From assembly GCF_003966125.1 (NCBI RefSeq), contig NZ_RXMA01000005.1, forward strand, positions 124,001-188,000: 64,000 nt of DNA, read 5' to 3'. Position 1 is the first letter of the stretch. Each line of letters opens with the position of its first letter. Origin of the DNA: Azospirillum griseum (GTDB taxonomy: Bacteria; Pseudomonadota; Alphaproteobacteria; Azospirillales; Azospirillaceae). The position numbers and the translations under genes are program-made. This document shows positions 34,462-42,865 of this stretch, in pieces. The notes below the pieces were generated by a model, which saw only the letters and a program-made list of their open reading frames with translations, had not been told where the DNA came from and made no database searches.

Positions 34462-35631
34462 TCAGAACATGTGGCCGCTGCGCTCCGCCTTCGTCCGCAA
34501 ATACCCCTCATTGTGGCCATTCGACGGGAAGATGTGGGCAACGCGTTCGACGACGTTGATGCCGCACCGGCCAAGCTGGCGCAGCTTCTCGGGGTTGTTG
34601 GTCATCAGCCGGACGGCCCCATAGCCCAGTTGACGCAACATTTCGGCGGCGGGGAGATAGACCCGCTCGTCGGCCTCAAAGCCCAGAATCTCGTTTGCGT
34701 CCACGGTGTCGAATCCCTTGTCCTGGATCCGGTAGGCCCGCAGCTTGTTGACCAGCCCGATGCCGCGCCCTTCCTGGGCCAGGTAGAGCAGCACGCCGCT
34801 GCCCTGGCGGGCGATCTCGGCGATGGCCCCGCGCAGCTGGTCGCCGCAGTCGCAGCGCAACGATCCCAGCAGATCGCCGGTGAAGCATTCCGAATGCAGC
34901 CGGGCCAGAACCGGATGGGCGGGATCGGGGTCGCCGATGACGATGGCCAGATGCTCCGGCCCGCCATCGGCGGGGCGGAAGGCGAAAATCCGGGTGTTCT
35001 CGGCCCCGCTCAACGGCACGCGGGCGTCGGCCACCCGGCGCAGGGTGCGCACGACATGGCTGCGGTAATCGGCGACGTCGCGGGCGCGCACCAGCAACAG
35101 ATCATGCTCGGCGGCCCATTCGGCGGCGCTGCGGCTGGTGTCGGCCACCGCCGCCGTGATGGCGGCGGGCAGCAGCCTGGCCAACCGGACCAGATCGACC
35201 GCCGCCGCGTCGCGGCTGTGCGCGTCCATGATCCGGGCGGTCAGGCCGGGCGGAACGACGATGCCCTTGGGCGGTTGTTCGGGATCGGCCAGCGCGTGGG
35301 CCTGGTCGGCGGTCAACCCACCAGCACAACCCAGCGCCACGACGCTGCCCGACAGGGCGGGGGAGTCGTCCTCCCCCTCGGTCAGCAGGCCCAGCACGAT
35401 GGCGCGGCGGCGGGTGATCGCGAGCCCGGCCACACCGCCGGTCAGGCGCTTGAGCCGTTGCACCGCGTCGATGGCCACCGATTCCACCGACACGGCGGCC
35501 CCGACGCTGCCGTCGGTGTTTTCAATCGCGACCACCTCGCCCCGGCGCAGCGCGGCCAGCGCGCGGTCCACGGCGCGCACGGCGGCCTCGTCGATCGAAG
35601 GAATCTGGTCTGGGCGGCGTTCGGGCTGCAT
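34462..35631 (-). CDS. ribA: GTP cyclohydrolase II with degenerate RibB-like N-terminus
   Basis: 389 residues. The C-terminal half is GTP cyclohydrolase II, first step of riboflavin synthesis: zinc Cys in SECFTGDLLGSLRCDCGDQ, LYLAQEGRGIGLVNKL and MTNNPEKLRQL. The N-terminal ~180 residues resemble dihydroxybutanone-phosphate synthase but lack the acidic active-site loop (here IENTDGSVGAA), so that half is probably inactive, as known in other alphaproteobacteria. ATG 35631 removes a low-complexity upstream extension. Confidence 0.92.
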   Translation of the reverse strand: MQPERRPDQIPSIDEAAVRAVDRALAALRRGEVVAIENTDGSVGAAVSVESVAIDAVQRLKRLTGGVAGLAITRRRAIVLGLLTEGEDDSPALSGSVVALGCAGGLTADQAHALADPEQPPKGIVVPPGLTARIMDAHSRDAAAVDLVRLARLLPAAITAAVADTSRSAAEWAAEHDLLLVRARDVADYRSHVVRTLRRVADARVPLSGAENTRIFAFRPADGGPEHLAIVIGDPDPAHPVLARLHSECFTGDLLGSLRCDCGDQLRGAIAEIARQGSGVLLYLAQEGRGIGLVNKLRAYRIQDKGFDTVDANEILGFEADERVYLPAAEMLRQLGYGAVRLMTNNPEKLRQLGRCGINVVERVAHIFPSNGHNEGYLRTKAERSGHMF

Positions 35632-36003
35632 GGTCGGGGTACTTCGTGGCGTGTGCGGAAGACGGGTGCGCGAGCGACTCGACAGAGATGGTGCGCGGGG
35701 CGGGCGAAGCAAAGCGCAGGTGGCGCGCCCCTGTCCAGCGTTTCCCGCGCGCCAGACCGTTGCCGGGAACGCAACGGTGGGCGAGTGCGCGCAAAATGCC
35801 CGATCGGCCGACTCAAGATTCGGGACAAACGGCTGAACCGGCCCCGAGCTTCCGGGGCTTGCCGTGGGCTGGTGCTGGCGCGCTATGATGCGGCGGTGCG
35901 CAAGGCGCGGGCCGATGGCACGCTGCCGCGCATCGTCGCCAAATGCATCTGATCCCACACTTCCGGGGGCCGCACCCGGGAATCAACCAAGGAACCCATT
36001 GTC
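35632..36003. other. Intergenic region upstream of ribA
   Basis: About 370 bases. It holds the ribA promoter region and, at its right end on the plus strand, a short frame that resembles the tail of a solute-binding protein. No FMN riboswitch pattern was recognised. Confidence 0.5.
35830..35952 (+). pseudogene. Possible 3' remnant of a solute-binding protein gene
   Basis: An open stretch ends with LARYDAAVRKARADGTLPRI then VAKCI and a stop. This resembles the end of family-3 solute-binding proteins (a helix, then ADGTxxRIxxKY). No start, signal or upstream domain is visible, so at most a fragment remains. The resemblance is short and could be chance. Confidence 0.3.
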
Positions 36004-36546
36004 GTGGTGTTGCACGCCGTGCTGTCCAGCGTCCCGTCGCCCGATTCCTACGCCCTGCGGATGCTGGCGGCGGTGGAGCGGGCGGGTGGTCCGTCGATCA
36101 CCGTCCACCGTTTGCCCGGTCCACACCCCCAGGTCGATCCGTCGGCGATTTTGGCGGCGGAGCTGTTGACGCCTCGCCTGCCCGACGGCGCGGTGGTGTT
36201 GGTGGATGCGCTGGCGCTGCCCAATCTGGCGGCGGCGCTGGCGGTGGAGGACCGGCGTTTGCGTCTGGTTGCTCTGGTGGACCGGCTGCGCTGGGCGGAT
36301 GCGGGGGATGGGGGCGACGGTGACACAAACGGCGCGGCGGCGGCGCGGCGACATCTCGAACAGGGGGTGTTGGCCCTGATGCGGATGATCGTGGTTCCGG
36401 ACCGCGCGGTGGCCGATGCGGTGATCGCGCTGGGACTGCCGTCCGCCATTCTGTTGCGGGTGGAGGATGACGAGCCGGGCGGGCGAGCGCTGGTGGAGCG
36501 GCTGGAGGTCTTGGCCGGTGCGTTGGCGCTGTCCGGCGCGGACTGA
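36004..36546 (+). CDS. Hypothetical protein (GT4-like N-terminal outline)
   Basis: 180 residues from a GTG with AAGGAA upstream. Not firmly recognised. The sequence LRMLAAVERAGGPSITVHRL, then VVLVDALALPNLAAAL and HLEQGVLALMRMIVVPDRAV alternates strands and helices like the N-terminal Rossmann half of a glycosyltransferase family 4 enzyme, but the donor-binding half is absent. It may be a degenerate or specialised fragment. It is followed by the response regulator gene after a 21-bp tandem repeat. Confidence 0.6.
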   Translation: MVLHAVLSSVPSPDSYALRMLAAVERAGGPSITVHRLPGPHPQVDPSAILAAELLTPRLPDGAVVLVDALALPNLAAALAVEDRRLRLVALVDRLRWADAGDGGDGDTNGAAAARRHLEQGVLALMRMIVVPDRAVADAVIALGLPSAILLRVEDDEPGGRALVERLEVLAGALALSGAD

Positions 36547-36554
36547 CGGCGTGT

Positions 36555-36596
36555 GATGTGGACCAAACGAGGTCTGACGTGGACCAAACGAGGTCT
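36555..36596. repeat. 21-bp tandem repeat upstream of a response regulator
   Basis: GATGTGGACCAAACGAGGTCT (36555-36575) is followed by a copy with one change (36576-36596). Each unit holds GACC-N6-GGTC, a possible half-site pair. The 21-bp period equals two helical turns, which would suit tandem binding of an OmpR-type protein. Confidence 0.85.
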
Positions 36597-36661
36597 GGCG
36601 ACAAGGAGTTGCGGCCCGTGCTAAGGTCCCGGCGGTGTTCCCGGTATGGTTTCTTGCGCTC

Positions 36662-37351
36662 ATGACCTCTGTGAAACGCATTCTTCTGGTCGATGACGAC
36701 AGCGCCCTGCGTCAATCGCTGGCCGAACAGCTCCGCCTGTTGGAGTCGTTCGAGACGGTGGAGGCGGGCGACGGGGCCGGGGCGCTGGCCGCCGCGCCGG
36801 AGGGTGGGTTTTCCGCCATCCTGCTCGACGTCGGGCTGCCGGATATGGACGGGCGCGACGTGTGCAAAAAGCTGCGGCGCGACGGGGTGCGCTGCCCGAT
36901 CATCATGCTGACGGCGTCGGCCACCGATTCCGACACCATCCTGGGTCTGGAATCCGGGGCCAACGACTACATCGCCAAGCCCTTCCGGCTGGGGGTGCTG
37001 CTGGCCCGGCTGCGCGCGCAGCTCCGCCAGTTCGAACAGACCGAGGACGCGGTGTTCGCCATCGGTCCCTACAGCTTCCGCCCTGCGGCTAAGCTGCTGC
37101 TGGACGAGGCGAAGAACCGCAAGATCCGCCTGACCGAAAAGGAAACGGCGATCCTGAAGCATCTGTACCGCGCGGGCGATCAGGTGGTGGGGCGCGACGT
37201 GCTGTTGGGCGAGGTGTGGGGGTACAACGCCGACGTCACCACCCACACGCTGGAAACCCACGTCTACCGCCTGCGCCAGAAGATCGAAAGCGACCCGTCC
37301 AGCGCGCAAATCCTGGTGACGGAACCCGGCGGCTACCGTTTGGTGCCGTAA
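36662..37351 (+). CDS. OmpR-family response regulator
   Basis: 229 residues. Receiver domain with RILLVDDDSALRQS, phospho-acceptor Asp in AILLDVGLPDMDG and Lys in DYIAKPF (residues 1-120), joined to a winged-helix output domain ending THTLETHVYRLRQKIESDP and EPGGYRLVP. There is no adjacent histidine kinase, so it is an orphan. ATG 36662 matches the family start. A 21-bp tandem repeat 66-107 bases upstream is a candidate autoregulatory site. The 3' end overlaps the next gene by 19 bases. Confidence 0.92.
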   Translation: MTSVKRILLVDDDSALRQSLAEQLRLLESFETVEAGDGAGALAAAPEGGFSAILLDVGLPDMDGRDVCKKLRRDGVRCPIIMLTASATDSDTILGLESGANDYIAKPFRLGVLLARLRAQLRQFEQTEDAVFAIGPYSFRPAAKLLLDEAKNRKIRLTEKETAILKHLYRAGDQVVGRDVLLGEVWGYNADVTTHTLETHVYRLRQKIESDPSSAQILVTEPGGYRLVP

Positions 37352-38076
37352 GGCGAGCCGCCGCGCGCGTCGGTCTGGCTGCCGCGCCCGGCGATGGTGA
37401 TCTGGGCGGTGATGGCGGGCCAACGCTGGCGGCCACGGCCCAGGCCGACCGGCGGCTTGCCCGGCAACCCCCACAGGCCGCGCCCGCGCGCCACCACCGG
37501 CAGCAGCCGCATCTTGCGCCCGACGATGGCCAGCCGTCGCCGCCAATGGCCGACGATGTGCGCCGACAGGCCGATCCGCCGGGCGATCTCGTCGTCCGAC
37601 AGCAGGGCGCTGGCGGGATCCTGCAACAGCTCCAACGCGGCGCGGCGCTTGTCGCTGTCGGTGTGGCGGGAGTGTTTGCGCTCCAGCGCCTTGCCGATGT
37701 CCCACAGCTTTTCCGCCGTCTCGCGGGCCAGACCGCGCCAGCGTTCGGCCTCTTCCTTGTGGCGGTCGAGGTCGGTGGCGGCCTTGTCGAGCTGGCGGCG
37801 CAGGGTCGCCAGTTCCAGTTCCAGATCCTTCACCTGACGGCGCAGGCCGTGCACCAGCTCGTCGGGCGGGGGCGGTTGCGCCGGGGCGCTGGGGGTGACG
37901 ACGGTGGGCGGCGGCTCCGGGGCCGGTCGATCCTCGCGGGCGCGTTCGGCCAGATCGCGGAAGGTCATTCCGGCGCGGGACAGCATGATGCGGGCGGCGC
38001 GCAGGGCGGACAAGGCTTCCCCCTGATGCTCCGACTCGGCCATCGCCAGGACTTTGGCAAGCTTGTCTGGATCCAT
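37333..38076 (-). CDS. DUF2786-like protein with coiled coil and HTH
   Basis: 247 residues. The first 45 residues (MDPDKLAKVLAMAESEHQG then EALSALRAARIMLSRAGMTF) resemble DUF2786. A Pro-rich linker leads to a coiled coil (about 75-120, VKDLELELATLRRQLDKAA) and a helix-turn-helix-like segment (LLSDDEIARRIGLSAHIVGH, about 165-185), with a basic tail. It is probably a DNA-binding protein; its role is unknown. It is convergent with the response regulator gene. Confidence 0.72.
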   Translation of the reverse strand: MDPDKLAKVLAMAESEHQGEALSALRAARIMLSRAGMTFRDLAERAREDRPAPEPPPTVVTPSAPAQPPPPDELVHGLRRQVKDLELELATLRRQLDKAATDLDRHKEEAERWRGLARETAEKLWDIGKALERKHSRHTDSDKRRAALELLQDPASALLSDDEIARRIGLSAHIVGHWRRRLAIVGRKMRLLPVVARGRGLWGLPGKPPVGLGRGRQRWPAITAQITIAGRGSQTDARGGSPYGTKR

Positions 38077-38296
38077 CCGTCGTCAGGTCCGTCCTCTGGC
38101 CCGTCGGCCCCCTCGGGCGAGGGTGGCGGCGAGCGGGAAACCGCGCTGTGCGCGATGACCGGCACGCTACCACATCTTATGCGTTTCACCACATTCCGAT
38201 CATTGGGGAAAGCCCGGTCTTGGGGGCGGCGCGCGTCACCGGGCGGGGTGGAAAATCCTCGACTTGGGCGGCGGTCCCCGCCAACATGACCGGGCT

Positions 38297-39169
38297 ATGA
38301 CCGCCGGACCCGCGCCCCTTTCCGCCTCCGATGCCGCCCAGGCTGCCGCGCCCTTCACCGTCCGGTTTTGGGGCGTTCGCGGCAGCATTGCCTCCCCCGG
38401 TCCCGACACCGTGCGGTATGGTGGCAACACCGCTTGCATCGAGGTCCGGTGCGGCGACGCCCACATCGTGTTTGATTGCGGCACGGGCATCCGCCCCTTG
38501 GGCGAACGGCTGGCGCGCGGCGGGCCGGTGGACATCGACCTGCTGCTGACGCACAGCCACCTGGACCACATCTGCGGTCTGCCTTTTTTCGCGCCCGCCT
38601 TCCATCCGGACAGCCGTCTGTGTTTTTGGGCCGGGCATCTGCCGCCGGACCGGCCTTTCCGCACCGTGCTGTCGGGGATGATGACGGCCCCTCTGTTTCC
38701 GGTCCCGGTCGAGATCTTCCGCGCCGATTGCTGTTTCCGCGACTTCACCGCTGGGGAGACGTTGGAACCCAAGCCCGGTGTGACCGTCCGCACCGCACCG
38801 CTGAACCACCCCGACGGGGCCACCGGCTACCGTGTGGAGTGGGGCGGCCGCAGCCTGTGCGTGCTGACCGACACCGAACACCCCGCCGAGGGCCGCGACC
38901 CGATCATTCTGGAGCTGCTGCGCGGGGCGGACCTGATGATCTACGACAGCACCTACACCGACGCCGAATACCCGGCGCGCGTCGGCTGGGGGCATTCGAC
39001 CTGGCAGGAGTGCCTGCGCCTGGCCGAGGCCGCCGGAGTCGGGCGCGCCGTGATCTTCCACCATGACCCGGCCCGCACCGATGACGAGTTGGACGCCATC
39101 GCCGCAGCCGCCCAGGCCATGCGCCCCGGCTCGCTGGTGGCGCGCGAGGGCATGGAACTGACGCTCTGA
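38297..39169 (+). CDS. MBL-fold metallo-hydrolase
   Basis: 290 residues. Beta-lactamase-fold hydrolase with the metal-binding motif THSHLDHICGLPFF (about residues 88-100), preceded by the strand AHIVFDCGTGIRPLG and opening VRFWGVRGSIASPGPDT, and with TDTEH and FHHDPARTDDELD near the end. This is the PhnP/RNase-Z-like branch common in signal-transduction loci; the substrate may be a cyclic phosphodiester or phosphate ester. ATG 38297 begins MTAGPAPLS. Confidence 0.88.
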   Translation: MTAGPAPLSASDAAQAAAPFTVRFWGVRGSIASPGPDTVRYGGNTACIEVRCGDAHIVFDCGTGIRPLGERLARGGPVDIDLLLTHSHLDHICGLPFFAPAFHPDSRLCFWAGHLPPDRPFRTVLSGMMTAPLFPVPVEIFRADCCFRDFTAGETLEPKPGVTVRTAPLNHPDGATGYRVEWGGRSLCVLTDTEHPAEGRDPIILELLRGADLMIYDSTYTDAEYPARVGWGHSTWQECLRLAEAAGVGRAVIFHHDPARTDDELDAIAAAAQAMRPGSLVAREGMELTL

Positions 39170-39332
39170 CCCGTTTTCCCCGTCTTTCGCATCCCTGCCA
39201 CCCGTTGGGGAGTCGATGTCACAGTTTCGGCCTGTGACAATTCTGGTAGAAACAGGGGAGGGGCCGCGCGGAACGCGTTGGGCGAACCGCGATGGGGCGG
39301 GGGCCGTGCGGCGTCGGGGGTGGGGGAAAAGG

Positions 39333-40223
39333 ATGCCGAAGGGGCTGCGGGCGCTCGCGCCGCTGTGTCTGATCGCCGCCGGGTTGGCGGGTTGCGCCTC
39401 GCAACCGGGGGCGGGGCTGGGCGACGGGCCACGCTCCATCGTGATGACCCATCCCAGCGGCGAAACCGTCGCCGCCACCTATTGGCGACCGGGAACCGGG
39501 TATGATCCCGACGCCATGCGCGAGATCGCCATCCTGTTCCGCGACCGGCGCAGCGGTGAAACCATCCCGGTCGATCCCGCCCTGATCGACATGCTGGTCG
39601 AGTTGCGTCAACGCACCGGCGCGCCTGCAGAGGCACCGATCCGCCTGACCTCCGGCTACCGTTCGCCCGCCAGCAACGCGCTGTTGGCCAAGACCAACGC
39701 CAACGTCGCCGACAACTCCTATCACATGCGCGGGCAGGCGGCGGATTTCTCGATTCCCGGCGTGTCCCCGGCCCGCTTGGCCGAAGAGGCGGCGGCGATG
39801 CAGCGCGGCGGTTACGCCATGTACCCCAGCACCGGCCACGTCCACGTCGACACCGGCCCGTTCCGCACCTGGACGCCGAAGGGCGGCGGTGGCGAGCCGC
39901 GCGGCGGCCAGGCCGTGCAGGAGGCCCGCGCGCCGCAGAAACCCGCCGCCGTCGAGCGGGTGGCGCTGGCCGATCTGGCCCCGCCGCCCCGCCCGACTCC
40001 GGTCCCGAACCGACCGCTGCCGACCGGGCCGATCGTCATTCCCGCCGCGCTGGTCGCCCCAGAGCCGACGCTCCCAACTCCGGCGAAGACCGTGCCCAGC
40101 AAAGCCCCGGTGGCCAAGGCCCCGGTTCCGCCCGATTTGGGGCGGGTGCGTGCGGTGCTCGTCCAGTTGAAGGAGCAGCCCGCTCCTCCCCCGGCCAAGA
40201 AAAAGCCGCAACAGCAGCCCTGA
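39333..40223 (+). CDS. DUF882 (YcbK-like) lipoprotein, M15 peptidase fold
   Basis: 296 residues. Signal with lipobox AAGLAGCASQP (Cys near residue 21). The domain at residues 60-175 is DUF882/peptidase M15-like: LTSGYRSPASNALLAK, SYHMRGQAADFSIPGV and STGHVHVDTGPFR supply the zinc ligands (H, D, H). Such proteins resemble murein DD-/LD-endopeptidases. The rest is a Pro-rich, disordered tail ending in KKKPQQQP. Start 39333 follows GGGGGAAAAGG; an earlier ATG at 39216 would bury the signal. Confidence 0.85.
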   Translation: MPKGLRALAPLCLIAAGLAGCASQPGAGLGDGPRSIVMTHPSGETVAATYWRPGTGYDPDAMREIAILFRDRRSGETIPVDPALIDMLVELRQRTGAPAEAPIRLTSGYRSPASNALLAKTNANVADNSYHMRGQAADFSIPGVSPARLAEEAAAMQRGGYAMYPSTGHVHVDTGPFRTWTPKGGGGEPRGGQAVQEARAPQKPAAVERVALADLAPPPRPTPVPNRPLPTGPIVIPAALVAPEPTLPTPAKTVPSKAPVAKAPVPPDLGRVRAVLVQLKEQPAPPPAKKKPQQQP

Positions 40224-40225
40224 CC

Positions 40226-40257
40226 CCGCTTTTCCACCCGGTCGGGCGGAAAAGCGG
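40226..40257. terminator. Bidirectional hairpin between convergent genes
   Basis: CCGCTTTTCC (40226-40235) pairs with GGAAAAGCGG (40248-40257), with an inner CCCG/CGGG stem. It separates the DUF882 gene from xthA. Confidence 0.55.
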
Positions 40258-40298
40258 CGCGGTGTCCGCGTCACCGATCCGGAATCACCGATCCAGGA

Positions 40299-41093
40299 TC
40301 ACAGATCCAGATCGATCAGAACCGGCACGTGGTCGGACGGCTTCGGTTCCCAGCCGCGCGCGTCGCGCAGAACGCGTTGGCCGCGCAAGGCGTCCTTCAG
40401 CGGCGGCGTCACCCAGACGTGATCCAGGCGGCGGCCCCGGTTGGACGCCGCCCAATCCTTCGCCCGGTAGCTCCACCAGGTGTAGAGCTTGTCCGTCGGC
40501 GGCACGAAATGGCGCATCGCGTCCACCCAGCCGACCGACGCCTGCAGCGCCCCCAGCTTTTCCACCTCGACCGGGGTGTGGGACACGACGGAGAGCAACT
40601 CCTTGTGGCTCCACACATCCTGTTCCAGCGGGGCGATGTTGAGATCGCCGACCAGCACCATCTTTTGATCGGCCCGGCGTTCCGCCGCCAGCCACGCCGT
40701 CATGTCGTCGAGGAACTGGAGCTTGTGGGCGAATTTGTCGTTCACCGCCGGGTCGGGGATGTCGCCGCCCGCCGGAATGTAGACGCAATGCAGCTCCACA
40801 TCGCCGGGCAGCGTCACCAGGGCGTGGCGCCGGTCCTCCTTGCCGCACCAATGGCGGACGGCGGGGGCGGTGAAGGGCAGGCGCGACAGGATGGCGACGC
40901 CGTTGTAGCTCTTCATCCCGTGGATGTGGGTGTGGACGTAGCCCTGCGCGATCAGGGGATCGAGCGGGAAATCGGCGTCCACCACCTTGGTTTCCTGCAA
41001 ACAGATGACGTCCGGCTGCTCCTCCGCGATCAGGCGCAGCAGCAGGTCCAGACGCATGCGGACCGAATTGATGTTCCAGGTGACGATGCGCAT
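40299..41093 (-). CDS. xthA: Exodeoxyribonuclease III
   Basis: 264 residues. AP endonuclease / 3'-5' exonuclease of base-excision repair. The conserved motifs are all present: MRIVTWNINSVRMRL, ICLQETKV (catalytic Glu), YNGVAILSR, LVGDLNIAPLEQDVW, RRLDHVWVTPPL and KPSDHVPVLIDL (catalytic His). It is 11 bases downstream of the FAH-family gene, so the two are probably one transcript. Confidence 0.96.
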   Translation of the reverse strand: MRIVTWNINSVRMRLDLLLRLIAEEQPDVICLQETKVVDADFPLDPLIAQGYVHTHIHGMKSYNGVAILSRLPFTAPAVRHWCGKEDRRHALVTLPGDVELHCVYIPAGGDIPDPAVNDKFAHKLQFLDDMTAWLAAERRADQKMVLVGDLNIAPLEQDVWSHKELLSVVSHTPVEVEKLGALQASVGWVDAMRHFVPPTDKLYTWWSYRAKDWAASNRGRRLDHVWVTPPLKDALRGQRVLRDARGWEPKPSDHVPVLIDLDL

Positions 41094-41104
41094 GGTCGGG
41101 CCGC

Positions 41105-41818
41105 TCACGCGCTGGTCGTGGTGGTGCCGTGCGAGGGGGCGATGGTCAGGGTCAGCGTGCCGACCCCCTCGACCGCGCCGCTCAGCACGTCGCCGCTCAC
41201 CACCGGGCCGACGCCCTCGGGCGTGCCGGTGTAGATGAGATCGCCGGGTTGCAGCTCGACCAGCCCGGACAGATAGGCAATCGTCTCCGCCACCGACCAG
41301 ATCAGATCGGCCAGATCGCCGCTCTGCCGCAGCGCGCCGTTCACCGACAGGGTGACGGCCCCGGCGCTGGGGTGGCCGATGTCGGCGGCCTTGCGGATGG
41401 CGCTGCACGGGGCCGACTGGTCAAAGCCCTTGCCCATGTCCCAGGGCTTGCCCTCTTTCTTGGCGGCGTTTTGCAGGTCGCGCCGGGTCATGTCCAGCCC
41501 AACGGCGTAGCCGAACACATGGTCCAGCGCGGCCTCGACCGGGATGTCGCGCCCGCCGCGCCCGATGGCGACCACCAGCTCGATTTCATGGTGCAGGTTG
41601 GCGGTCTTGGGCGGGTAGGGGACCGTCGCCCCGTCCGGCACGATGGCGTCGGCGGGCTTCATGAAGAAAAAGGGCGGCTCGCGCGTCGGGTCGGCCCCCA
41701 TCTCGCGGGCGTGGGCGGCGTAGTTGCGGCCGACGCAATAGATGCGGCGAACGGGAAACGGATCGCCGCCGGTCACGGGAACGGTGGGCTGGGACCACAG
41801 GGGAACGGCGTAGGCCAT
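41105..41818 (-). CDS. Fumarylacetoacetate hydrolase family protein
   Basis: 237 residues. The FAH fold uses a divalent metal to cleave or decarboxylate beta-keto acids. Motifs are [29 protein letters not shown], the metal Glu pair in [25 protein letters not shown] and [13 protein letters not shown]. The substrate is not defined; oxaloacetate decarboxylase or acylpyruvase activity is known in relatives. It is upstream of xthA. Start MAYAVPLW at 41818. Confidence 0.92.
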   Translation of the reverse strand: MAYAVPLWSQPTVPVTGGDPFPVRRIYCVGRNYAAHAREMGADPTREPPFFFMKPADAIVPDGATVPYPPKTANLHHEIELVVAIGRGGRDIPVEAALDHVFGYAVGLDMTRRDLQNAAKKEGKPWDMGKGFDQSAPCSAIRKAADIGHPSAGAVTLSVNGALRQSGDLADLIWSVAETIAYLSGLVELQPGDLIYTGTPEGVGPVVSGDVLSGAVEGVGTLTLTIAPSHGTTTTSA

Positions 41819-41962
41819 GATCGGACGGCTCTTGCGGTGGTGTGGAGCGGGTGGACTCCAGAGGTACCCGAAACCACGCGGCGGACCAAGCGCCCAACGG
41901 AGGGGCGCGATCACCGCCTTGATCCGACCAGGACCGACTCGATGGCGAGGGGGCGGCACGAA

Positions 41963-41991
41963 GACGCCCGGTCTGGGGGGGACCGGGCGTC
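41963..41991. promoter_or_regulatory. Perfect 11-bp inverted repeat
   Basis: GACGCCCGGTC (41963-41973) and GACCGGGCGTC (41981-41991) enclose TGGGGGG. It lies 145 bases upstream of the FAH gene start and 245 bases upstream of the MarR gene, so it would be in a leader or act as a transcription barrier; no T tract follows. Confidence 0.4.
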
Positions 41992-42079
41992 GGAAGCTCC
42001 GAATGTCGGAACCCGCAGGCGGCAGGGGAAACCGCAGGGCGGGCGATCATTGCCGAAAGCGAGTCTGATCGCTTCTTAA

Positions 42080-42128
42080 TGCATCAAGGTGGCGTTTGTT
42101 TGATGCACAACCAATGCGTAAATCGCAT
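42080..42128. promoter_or_regulatory. Candidate operators of the MarR regulator
   Basis: TGCATCAA (42080-42087) is inverted at 42100-42107 (TTGATGCA), and ATGCG-TAAAT-CGCAT follows at 42114-42128. MarR proteins usually bind such inverted repeats next to their own promoter. Confidence 0.5.
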
Positions 42129-42235
42129 GATAGGTATGCGTTTGCTGTGCGCCGTGCGGTTCTTGCTGACAAAGCGGATGGTTCACCCCATGTTATGCAT
42201 TCATCTTCCATGATCATACAACGACGGCACTTGCG

Positions 42236-42730
42236 GTGACTGACAACGAGCGTTCCACCCCCGCCGACCGGCGTTCGCGCCTGCGTCCCGGCAAAAACGG
42301 CAAGCTCGCCCTTGGCCCACTTCCCGACCTCGTGGGGTACAACCTCCGCAAGGCGCAGGTGGCTTTGTTCCAGAGCTTCCAGAACGCGGTTTCCCCGCAT
42401 GACGTGACGCCCGGCCAGTTCGGCGTCCTCATCATGATCCGCGAGAACGAAGGCCTGTCCCAATCCGATCTGGGCACGGCGGTCGGCATCGACCGGTCGA
42501 CCATGGTCGCGGTGATCGACCGTCTGGAGTCGCGTGGCCTTGTCGTGCGCGCGCCCTCGCCGAACGACCGCCGCTCCTACGCCCTGCGCCTGTCGCCGGA
42601 AGGCCAGGCCCTGATGGATGACCTGATCCCCCGCGTCCAGGCGCACGATCAGGGCATGGTCAAGGACCTGACCCCGGAAGAGCAGGGCCAGTTCATCGAC
42701 TTCCTGCGCCGGGTGTCCCGGTCGAAGTGA
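42236..42730 (+). CDS. MarR family transcriptional regulator
   Basis: 164 residues from a GTG. A typical winged-helix dimer: VTPGQFGVLIMIRENEGLSQ, SDLGTAVGIDRSTMVAVIDRLES (recognition helix), wing NDRRSYALRLSPEGQALMDD. An Arg/Lys-rich N-terminal arm precedes it. The ligand is unknown, often a small aromatic. Inverted repeats upstream suggest autoregulation and a strong terminator follows the stop. Confidence 0.92.
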   Translation: MTDNERSTPADRRSRLRPGKNGKLALGPLPDLVGYNLRKAQVALFQSFQNAVSPHDVTPGQFGVLIMIRENEGLSQSDLGTAVGIDRSTMVAVIDRLESRGLVVRAPSPNDRRSYALRLSPEGQALMDDLIPRVQAHDQGMVKDLTPEEQGQFIDFLRRVSRSK

Positions 42731-42789
42731 CGCCGGTTGGCGCGGCTGTGGCCGACGCCGCTGCGCACGGTTCAGCAAGAATGCTAAGC

Positions 42790-42824
42790 AAAAAGGGGAC
42801 CGTGCGATGCGCGGTCCCCTTTTT
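42790..42824. terminator. Strong bidirectional terminator
   Basis: AAAAAGGGGACCG (42790-42802) and CGGTCCCCTTTTT (42812-42824) form a perfect 13-bp stem with a 9-base loop. It serves the MarR gene on the plus strand and the amidotransferase gene on the minus strand. Confidence 0.95.
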
Positions 42825-42865
42825 CGTTGGCCAAGACCCCTTCGTTGACCAACAGGTGATGCCGA

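Larger units (their letters stand above)
41819..42235. other. Divergent control region (FAH gene / MarR gene)
   Basis: About 420 bases without a gene. It contains a perfect 11-bp-stem hairpin (41963-41991) and, nearer the MarR gene, several TGCAT-type inverted repeats in an AT-rich stretch (42075-42215). Confidence 0.6.

Noticed and set aside
34674-35631. Working RibB domain in the ribA product
   Set aside because: The acidic catalytic loop of dihydroxybutanone-phosphate synthase is missing, so only GTP cyclohydrolase II activity is annotated.
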